Source: Verrucomicrobiota bacterium (GTDB lineage: Bacteria; Verrucomicrobiota; Verrucomicrobiia; Opitutales; UBA953). Taken from it: a DNA stretch of 5,686 nucleotides. Shown piece by piece: positions 1 through 4,600 of this stretch. A model generated the notes under the pieces. That model was given only the letters and a program-made list of their open reading frames with translations, had not been told where the DNA came from and did no database searches. Position numbers and translations under genes: made by a program. Where the stretch lies: NCBI GenBank assembly GCA_009924535.1, contig RFRI01000106.1, positions 1 through 5,686 on the forward strand, in the 5' to 3' direction. Positions within the stretch are counted from its first letter, which is position 1; every line of letters starts with the position of its first letter.

Positions 1-10
1 AGGTTTTCAT
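1..10 (-). CDS. Start of a downstream gene, cut by the left window edge
   Basis: Only the first three codons are inside the window (ATG at 10-8, reading M-K-T before the edge). The start is supported by a good Shine-Dalgarno sequence seven bases upstream and by lying 13 nt after the stop of the preceding - strand gene, which suggests co-transcription with it. A start of the M-K-T type is common in exported proteins, but three residues cannot identify anything. The function is unknown. Confidence 0.45.
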
Positions 11-17
11 CTTGGGT

Positions 18-23
18 CTTCCT
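18..23 (-). promoter_or_regulatory. Shine-Dalgarno sequence for the gene leaving at the left edge
   Basis: Read on the - strand the bases are AGGAAG, followed by 7 nt and then ATG at 10. Sequence and spacing are both ideal for 16S rRNA pairing. It is the only well-placed Shine-Dalgarno sequence in the window; none of the other starts has one. Confidence 0.55.
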
Positions 24-1244
24 TTACTTCACGCGTCCGATGGTCAGGAACGGTTGGCCGTCGGCGGTGAGGATGGCCTTGCGTCCTTCATCCGCACCGA
101 GGCGCAACGCCTTACCGTCGGCAGTAGTCACGTTGGCGAGGTCCATCGCATCGAAGGCCTCGCCTTTTCGCATCGCGACGATCAGCAGCTTGGCCCGTAG
201 TTCCACGTCCAGGGTTCCGCGGGCGATGCTTTCGATGCCCGGTGTCGTCAGGGCACGATAGAGCGTTGCGGCCTTCTGGGGGGAGATCGCGGCCGGGTAC
301 GTCGGGTCGGTCGGTCGGTTTGCTTCCGCTCGCACTTGCTTGATGGCCTCGTCGTTACGCAAGGTAAAGGCTTTGATCTTTTCTGGGGTCAAGGGGTCGA
401 GTTCGCTGGAGATACCCTTCACGAGGGCATCATAGGTTTCGGGGGTCAGGTTCGTGATGATGTCCAGATGCAGATTCACGAAGTCATCCAACTCCTTTCG
501 AAGTTCGGGTCCTGGGAACGCCGGAGCCAGAAGTTTTTCGAGTCTATCCCGCTGTTGGGCGGAAGTCAGCGACTTGAACTCCACGATCAGGGTGCGCATG
601 CGGTTCTTTTCCGGCATGGCATCTCCGTCCAGGAGCATAGCGGTATGGAGTGCGCCCAAGGGCAGAAGCGATTCCGCTGATTTGACGTAGGCCAGTCGCT
701 CCGACTCCGCCCAACTTTCGGTATAGCGAGCAGCCGATTGTTGCCCGATGCCGTCCATGGCGATCGCGGTCAGGAGTTGGAGCAGGCTATGGTCGCTACC
801 GGATCGGCGCGCCATCAGCCGGGGCTTCAGTAGCCAGGCTCGGCCTTCGGCGATCTTACCCTGCCCGCAGAGCAGGTGTCCGCGGAGCACGAAGAGCCTG
901 CTGGCTATCATGCTAGTTTTTGTCTGGTTCAGGCCGTCGTCCAAGCCAGGGATAGGCTGATCCGCTAGTGGCAGCAGTCCGTCGGTGAGTTCGACGAGCT
1001 TGATCCGTTCGCAGAAGGCGACGTCGATCGGCGTGAGGCCGTCCATCATCGCGTAAAAAAGGTCTAGTTCCGAATCGCCGAAGGATTTCGGCTGGGGCAG
1101 CTTCCTGGCTTCCAGCGTTTCCATCAGTGCCGTGGCCTGCTCGGCGATGGTCTGCTTCGGGGCGGTGTCTGCGGCGAACGCCCCGGCCATCCCTCCGATC
1201 AACAGGCATGAAAGGAGACCGGACAGCGTCGGGGTGAGTCGCAT
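24..1244 (-). CDS. Secreted protein of unknown function, helix-rich, 406 aa
   Basis: I do not recognise this family. The N-terminus is a classical Sec signal peptide: Arg2, a hydrophobic core at about residues 9-21, then A-F-A with likely signal peptidase I cleavage after Ala24, leaving a mature protein of about 382 residues in the periplasm or outside the cell. The mature part is almost entirely predicted amphipathic helix. The stretch at about 111-200 (small residues and leucines, with G-H-L-L-C-G-Q-G-K near 122-130) resembles a TPR- or Sel1-like helical hairpin array, but no clear repeat consensus can be read. The last 30 residues look beta-like and include L-T-A-D-G-Q-P. Two cysteines remain after cleavage (78 and 126) and could form a disulfide. 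The start was chosen because it alone gives the complete signal peptide. There is no Shine-Dalgarno sequence; a promoter-like stretch lies immediately upstream. The gene diverges from the biotin operon, and nothing in it suggests a role in biotin metabolism. It probably shares a transcript with the next gene to the left. Confidence 0.8.
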   Translation of the reverse strand: MRLTPTLSGLLSCLLIGGMAGAFAADTAPKQTIAEQATALMETLEARKLPQPKSFGDSELDLFYAMMDGLTPIDVAFCERIKLVELTDGLLPLADQPIPGLDDGLNQTKTSMIASRLFVLRGHLLCGQGKIAEGRAWLLKPRLMARRSGSDHSLLQLLTAIAMDGIGQQSAARYTESWAESERLAYVKSAESLLPLGALHTAMLLDGDAMPEKNRMRTLIVEFKSLTSAQQRDRLEKLLAPAFPGPELRKELDDFVNLHLDIITNLTPETYDALVKGISSELDPLTPEKIKAFTLRNDEAIKQVRAEANRPTDPTYPAAISPQKAATLYRALTTPGIESIARGTLDVELRAKLLIVAMRKGEAFDAMDLANVTTADGKALRLGADEGRKAILTADGQPFLTIGRVK

Positions 1245-1279
1245 GATAATAATAATATTTCAGGAATAGGTTTCGGCAA
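1245..1279 (-). promoter_or_regulatory. Candidate sigma-70-type promoter of the secreted-protein gene, possibly leaderless
   Basis: On the - strand, TTGCCG (1279-1274, four of six matches to the -35 consensus) is followed by 16 nt and TATTAT (1257-1252, five of six matches to the -10 consensus). This sits in a short ATA/TAT trinucleotide run (1246-1257) that stands out from the GC-rich surroundings. Starting transcription about 7 nt after the -10 would place +1 at about 1245, next to the ATG at 1244. That agrees with the missing Shine-Dalgarno sequence and suggests a leaderless or near-leaderless mRNA. The run contains several overlapping TATTAT registers, so the exact -10 is uncertain. Confidence 0.35.
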
Positions 1280-1390
1280 GCCGGGTCGGCTGATTACGGC
1301 TGGGGTGTTCGGCTTAGTTCCGCCTGCCGTATTTCGGGCATCTTAATCTGGAGGGCCGATCCGCTCACAGCCTCCGCCGGGTCCGTCCCT

Positions 1391-1424
1391 ATTGTAAACC
1401 TTCCCCTACTTCTGGCTTAACAAT
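1391..1424 (+). promoter_or_regulatory. BirA biotin operator upstream of bioA
   Basis: The left half-site TTGTAAACC (1392-1400) matches the known BirA box consensus at all nine positions. After exactly 14 nt the right half-site GCTTAACAA (1415-1423) matches GGTTTACAA at seven of nine. The symmetry extends one base outward on each side (A1391 with T1424). The bacterial BirA box is TTGTAAACC-N14/15-GGTTTACAA, so halves and spacing both agree. In species with this site, BirA bound to biotinoyl-5'-AMP dimerises on it and blocks bio transcription. Here the site ends 28 nt before the bioA start, where it could cover the promoter or block early elongation. I could not pick a convincing -35/-10 pair for bioA. 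The rest of the intergenic region (1245-1390) shows only the promoter-like stretch facing the other way and three copies of CGGCT(G/T) of unknown meaning. Confidence 0.85.
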
Positions 1425-1451
1425 GGCCCTTGGGGGCCCTAGAACAGGGGT

Positions 1452-2834
1452 GTGCCGACTGCCCCTGCAGCTGCTTCGTCCGCTTTGGACGCCCTCGACG
1501 CCGCCGACCGGCGCTTCGGGTGGCACCCGTTTACCCAGATGCGGGAGTATCAGGACAACCCCCGGCTGCACTTGGTCCGCGGGGAAGGCAGCTGGCTGAT
1601 CGACGGGGAGGGGAAGCGCTACCTGGATGGCAATGCGTCGGTCTGGACGAACGTCCATGGTCATAACGACCCGGACCTGAACCGCGCCCTCCGCGAGCAG
1701 TCCGAGAAGATCGCCCACGTGACGCTGCTCGGTCTGAACCATCCGATCGCAACGGAGCTCGCCGAAGATCTCGCCGTCCTGACGAACGGTGCCTTGCCGC
1801 GCTGCTTCTACACCGACAACGGTAGCAACGCCATCGAGGTAGCCCTGAAGCTTTCTTTCCAGTATTGGCAACTCGTCGGCCAGGAAGCCAAGCGCGGGGT
1901 CATCTCGATGGAGGGCGCCTACCATGGCGACACCTTCGGCACGATGGCCGTTGGGGAGCGCTCCGAGTTCCACCGTCGCTTCAATCCCTGGCTCTTCGCC
2001 GCCCAGACTTTCCCCGCGCCCATTCATTCCGAATGCGCCGGCCAGGTCGCCCGTTCCGACGCCTCCGCCTCGCTGGCCGCGCTGAAGGCCCTTCTCGAGC
2101 GCGATGCCGCCACGACGGCCTGCGTCATCCTCGAGCCGCGCGTCCAAGGCGCCGCTGGCATGGTCCAGCAGCCGGCGGGCTTCGTGAAGGCCGTGGCCGC
2201 CTTGTGCCGCGAGTATGGCGTCCATCTCATCCTCGACGAGGTCTTCACGGGCTTCGGACGCGTGGGCGCGCTCACCGCCGCCGAGACTGAAGGCGTCACC
2301 CCGGATTTCCTCTGTCTCGCGAAAGGCCTCGCTGCGGGCTACCTGCCGCTGGCCGCCACGCTGACGTCCGAAAAGATCTATGAGGCGTTCCTTGGCGCGT
2401 TCTCCGAAGGGAAGACCTTCTTCCATGGCCATACTTTCTCGGGCAACCCGCTCGGTTGCGCCGTCGCCCGCGCTTCGCTGCGCAAGCTGAAGCCGATGCT
2501 CGCCTCCGGTCAGGTCGCCGAACGCGCCGATCTGCTGGGTCGCGAGATGGAAGCCGCCTTCGCCGGCCACACGCACGTAAAGACGTTCCGTCAGCTCGGC
2601 CTCACGGGGTCCGTCGAATTTAAGCCGGCCGCCGTGGAGCGTTGGCCGACTGATACCCGTGCGGGTTATCGCGTCGCCCTGGCCGCGCGCCGTCATGGCC
2701 TTATCATCCGTCCGCTCGGCGACTCGATCCTGTTCGTCCCGCCGATCTCCATCCAGGCCGACGAAGTGAAGCACCTCGTCCGCGCCGTCCGCCTCGCCAT
2801 GGACGACGTCCTGCCGAATCTCAAAGCAGACTAG
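1452..2834 (+). CDS. bioA: Adenosylmethionine/lysine-8-amino-7-oxononanoate aminotransferase BioA
   Basis: A PLP-dependent class III (fold type I) aminotransferase of 460 aa, cytoplasmic. It converts KAPA to DAPA, the second of the four ring-forming steps of biotin synthesis. Visible features are W-H-P-F-T-Q-M (24-30), V-W in the substrate pocket (64-65), the phosphate-binding G-S-N-A (124-127), Y-H-G-D (157-160), L-D-E-V-F-T-G-F-G-R with PLP-binding Asp262, the Schiff-base lysine in A-K-G (Lys291), F-H-G-H-T-F-S-G-N-P-L-G (324-335) and I-R-P-L-G with Arg420, the counterpart of the substrate-carboxylate arginine. The start is GTG at 1452, the first possible start after an in-frame TAG at 1440-1442. 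The nearby AGGGG lies too close to act as a normal Shine-Dalgarno sequence. The gene is first in the operon and directly follows the BirA operator. Pocket residues resemble the Bacillus enzyme, which uses lysine, more than the E. coli SAM-dependent one; the amino donor is therefore uncertain. The TAG stop lies inside the palindrome that follows. Confidence 0.95.
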   Translation: MPTAPAAASSALDALDAADRRFGWHPFTQMREYQDNPRLHLVRGEGSWLIDGEGKRYLDGNASVWTNVHGHNDPDLNRALREQSEKIAHVTLLGLNHPIATELAEDLAVLTNGALPRCFYTDNGSNAIEVALKLSFQYWQLVGQEAKRGVISMEGAYHGDTFGTMAVGERSEFHRRFNPWLFAAQTFPAPIHSECAGQVARSDASASLAALKALLERDAATTACVILEPRVQGAAGMVQQPAGFVKAVAALCREYGVHLILDEVFTGFGRVGALTAAETEGVTPDFLCLAKGLAAGYLPLAATLTSEKIYEAFLGAFSEGKTFFHGHTFSGNPLGCAVARASLRKLKPMLASGQVAERADLLGREMEAAFAGHTHVKTFRQLGLTGSVEFKPAAVERWPTDTRAGYRVALAARRHGLIIRPLGDSILFVPPISIQADEVKHLVRAVRLAMDDVLPNLKAD

Positions 2835-2857
2835 GGCAGCACGCGGTGCTGCCCCTA
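2832..2857 (+). repeat. Strong palindrome in the bioA-bioB spacer, REP-like
   Basis: GGGCAGCAC (2834-2842), a GCG loop, then GTGCTGCCC (2846-2854) form a perfect 9-bp hairpin. With one bulged C (2855), three more outer pairs form (2832-2834 against 2854-2857 as TAG/CTA), so the bioA stop codon is part of the arm. No T-run follows, so it is not an intrinsic terminator, as expected inside an operon. Strong hairpins of this kind at gene ends are typical of dispersed REP-type elements, which can protect upstream mRNA from 3' exonucleases. Whether this one is repeated in the genome cannot be seen from one copy. Confidence 0.7.
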
Positions 2858-2866
2858 CCTTCCTCC

Positions 2867-2901
2867 GATACTCGATACTCTAAACTCCATACTCTAAACC
2901 A
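2867..2901 (+). repeat. Tandem heptanucleotide repeat ending at the bioB start codon
   Basis: Five consecutive 7-nt units can be read: GATACTC, GATACTC, TAAACTC, CATACTC and a decayed TAAACCA. The consensus is N-A-(T/A)-A-C-T-C. Seen differently, ATACTCTAAAC occurs twice (2875-2885 and 2889-2899) at a 14-nt distance. The array occupies exactly the place where a ribosome binding site would be and contains none. A pyrimidine stretch (2852-2866) separates it from the upstream palindrome. The array could be a remnant of a small repeat element, a replication-slippage product, or a protein or RNA binding site. Confidence 0.7.
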
Positions 2902-3972
2902 ATGCCCAACCTCACCGAAGCCCGAGCGCTCTACGACCTGCCGCTCAACACGCTGATCTTCAAGGCTCAGCAAGTCCACCAGGCCAACCAGGATCCGGCC
3001 GGCGTGCAGCTCTGCACGCTGAAGTCGATCAAGACCGGCGCCTGCCCCGAAGACTGCGCTTACTGCCCGCAGTCGATCCACAACCAGACCGGCCTTGAAA
3101 GCGAAGCCCTCATGGAGACGCAGGCGATCCTCGCCGACGCCCGCAAGGCTAAGGCCGGCGGCGCCACGCGCTTCTGCATGGGCGCCGCCTGGCGCCGCGT
3201 GAACGACGGCAAGCAGTTCGACAGCGTCCTGAACACGGTCTCCGGCGTGAAGGAGCTCGGCCTCGAAGTCTGCTGCACGCTCGGCATGGTCAGCGAAGCG
3301 CAGGCATCCCGCCTCAAGCAGGCCGGTTGCGACGTGTATAACCACAACCTCGACACCTCCCGCGAGCACTACTCGAAGATCATCACGACCCGCACCTACG
3401 ACGACCGTCTCCAGACGCTCTCGAACGTCCGCAAGGCCGGCCTCGAGGTCTGCTCCGGCGGCATCATCGGCATGGGCGAGACGGTCGACGACCGCCTGAA
3501 GATGCTCGTCGAGCTCGCGCAGCTCGACCCTCAGCCGGACTCCGTGCCGATCAACGCGCTCGTCGCCGTCGAAGGCACGCCCCTCGCGGGCCGTAAGTTC
3601 GTCGATACGATCGAGTTCGTCCGCACGATCGCCGTCGCCCGCATCCTGATGCCGAAGGCGATGGTCCGCCTCTCCGCCGGTCGCGCCAACATGAACGACG
3701 AGACGCAGGCCCTCTGCTACCTCGCCGGCGCCAACTCGATCTTCCTCGGCGAGAAACTCCTCACGACGGGTAACCCGGATATCGAAGAGGACATGAATCT
3801 GATGAAGCGTCTCGGCCTGCACCCGATGCACCCGGACGAAGCCCGTCGCATCCATCGCGGCGACCTCGCCCCGGCTGATGCCAAGCCGGCCGAATGGCCT
3901 AACGTCGCGGAGTTCGCCGCGGCCAACGCGGCCGAAGAATCCTGCGGCAACGGCGGTTGCGGCTGCAAATAA
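2902..3972 (+). CDS. bioB: Biotin synthase BioB, radical SAM enzyme, with a Cys-rich tail
   Basis: A 356-aa cytoplasmic radical SAM enzyme that inserts sulfur into dethiobiotin to form the thiophane ring of biotin, the last step of the pathway. The C-x3-C-x2-C motif (C-P-E-D-C-A-Y-C, Cys48, Cys52, Cys55) binds the [4Fe-4S] cluster. Cys92 (in R-F-C-M-G-A-A-W), Cys124, Cys184 (V-C-S-G-G) and Arg256 (V-R-L-S-A-G-R) match the four ligands of the sacrificial [2Fe-2S] cluster of E. coli BioB (Cys97, Cys128, Cys188, Arg260). Also present are Y-N-H-N-L-D-T (146-152) and I-I-T-T-R-T-Y (160-166). This is the classical type I enzyme and its sequence is close to the gammaproteobacterial form. The ATG start fits the N-terminal alignment (Y-D-L-P-L-N-T-L-I-F-K-A-Q-Q-V-H) but has no Shine-Dalgarno sequence. 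The odd part is the end: C-G-N-G-G-C-G-C-K (348-356), with three extra cysteines, which E. coli BioB lacks. Confidence 0.97.
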   Translation: MPNLTEARALYDLPLNTLIFKAQQVHQANQDPAGVQLCTLKSIKTGACPEDCAYCPQSIHNQTGLESEALMETQAILADARKAKAGGATRFCMGAAWRRVNDGKQFDSVLNTVSGVKELGLEVCCTLGMVSEAQASRLKQAGCDVYNHNLDTSREHYSKIITTRTYDDRLQTLSNVRKAGLEVCSGGIIGMGETVDDRLKMLVELAQLDPQPDSVPINALVAVEGTPLAGRKFVDTIEFVRTIAVARILMPKAMVRLSAGRANMNDETQALCYLAGANSIFLGEKLLTTGNPDIEEDMNLMKRLGLHPMHPDEARRIHRGDLAPADAKPAEWPNVAEFAAANAAEESCGNGGCGCK

Positions 3973-3973
3973 C

Positions 3974-4600
3974 ATGGCCCTCATCTTCGTCACTGGCAGC
4001 GACACCGGCGTGGGCAAGACCCACGTCGCCGGCCTGCTCGCGCGTCGCCTCTCCCGCGACGGTTTCACCCAGGTCATCAAGCCGGTGGAGTCGGGCGTGG
4101 GTGCCGGTCGTCCGGCCGACGCCAAGAAGGCCGCGGGCAAGTGGGCTGAAGCGCACACGCTGCTGACGCTCCCGGCCCCGATCGCCCCGCTCGCCGCGGC
4201 GAAGAAGGCCCGCAAGCCGCTCGACCTCGCGCTGCTGCTCAAGCTCTACAAGGCCGTCCCGCACGCGCCCTGCCGCGTCGTCGAAGGCGCCGGCGGCGTG
4301 GCCGTGCCGATCGACCCCAAGGGCAAGGACTGGGCCGACTTCGCTGCCGCCATCAAGCCGACGGTCGCCATCGTGGTCGTCGAAGATCGTCTCGGAGCCA
4401 TCAATCAGGCGCGTCTCTCGATCGCCTACCTGCGTCGCCGTTACGACGGCCCCATCGGAGTCTGGCTCAACGCGATCAAGAAACCTTCCAAGGAAGTCGC
4501 GGCCGCCAACCGCGCCGGCCTGGCCGAGTCTTGGATTCCGTTGCTCGGCGAATCGGGCAAAGGCGAAAAGTCCGCCCGCTTCCATTTCCTTCCGCGGTGA
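3974..4600 (+). CDS. bioD: ATP-dependent dethiobiotin synthetase BioD
   Basis: A 208-aa cytoplasmic P-loop enzyme that uses CO2 and ATP to close the ureido ring of dethiobiotin from DAPA. The Walker A loop is G-S-D-T-G-V-G-K-T (8-16, Lys15). K-P-V-E-S (36-40) corresponds to the catalytic K-P-V-x-S of the family, Asp49 (P-A-D-A) to the Mg/ATP-binding aspartate after it, and E-G-A-G-G (104-108) to the second conserved loop with its glutamate. G-A-I-N-Q-A (141-146) and Asn166 match the later nucleotide-side segments. It is about 17 residues shorter than E. coli BioD, mostly between residues 40 and 65. The chosen ATG lies 1 nt after the bioB stop and starts right at the conserved F-V-T-G-x-D-T block. 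An in-frame upstream start (3878) would only add residues read out of frame from bioB. No Shine-Dalgarno sequence is visible, so translation is probably coupled to bioB. Confidence 0.95.
   Translation: MALIFVTGSDTGVGKTHVAGLLARRLSRDGFTQVIKPVESGVGAGRPADAKKAAGKWAEAHTLLTLPAPIAPLAAAKKARKPLDLALLLKLYKAVPHAPCRVVEGAGGVAVPIDPKGKDWADFAAAIKPTVAIVVVEDRLGAINQARLSIAYLRRRYDGPIGVWLNAIKKPSKEVAAANRAGLAESWIPLLGESGKGEKSARFHFLPR

Noticed and set aside
336..680. Open frames on the + strand across the secreted-protein gene (such as 336-680 and 748-960)
   Set aside because: They are short, lack ribosome binding sites, and are antisense to a gene with a proper signal peptide and full-length frame.
1197..1244. Lipobox L-L-S-C at residues 10-13 of the secreted protein
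   Set aside because: Leu at -2 is unusual for a lipobox, the hydrophobic core continues well past Cys13, and a clear A-F-A signal peptidase I site follows at residue 24.
1423..1451. ATG at 1423 as the bioA start
   Set aside because: It is out of frame with bioA (29 nt offset) and lies on the edge of the operator; in the bioA frame a TAG at 1440-1442 blocks any earlier start.
1389..2774. 461-codon open frame on the - strand opposite bioA
   Set aside because: It lies wholly over bioA, its translation is low-complexity and rich in Gly, Arg and Glu, and GC-rich coding keeps antisense frames open by lack of stops. It has no domain I recognise.
2834..2860. Intrinsic terminator after bioA
   Set aside because: The hairpin is strong, but the following sequence is C-rich without a T-run, and a terminator here would cut off bioB, bioD and bioF.
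2892..2900. CTCTAAACC before bioB as a second BirA half-site (7 of 9 matches)
   Set aside because: It is part of the heptad array and no partner resembling GGTTTACAA lies 14-15 nt downstream.
3878..3973. Extended N-terminus for BioD from an ATG inside bioB
   Set aside because: The added 32 residues are bioB read in another frame; the conserved BioD N-terminus begins exactly at the ATG at 3974.
2821..4242. 473-codon open frame on the - strand opposite bioB and the 5' part of bioD
   Set aside because: Its E/D/V/A/R-rich translation is a shadow of the bioB codon pattern, and it runs through two genes and their junction. A GGAGGAAGG seen on this strand at 2858-2866 is within this frame and not before a start.
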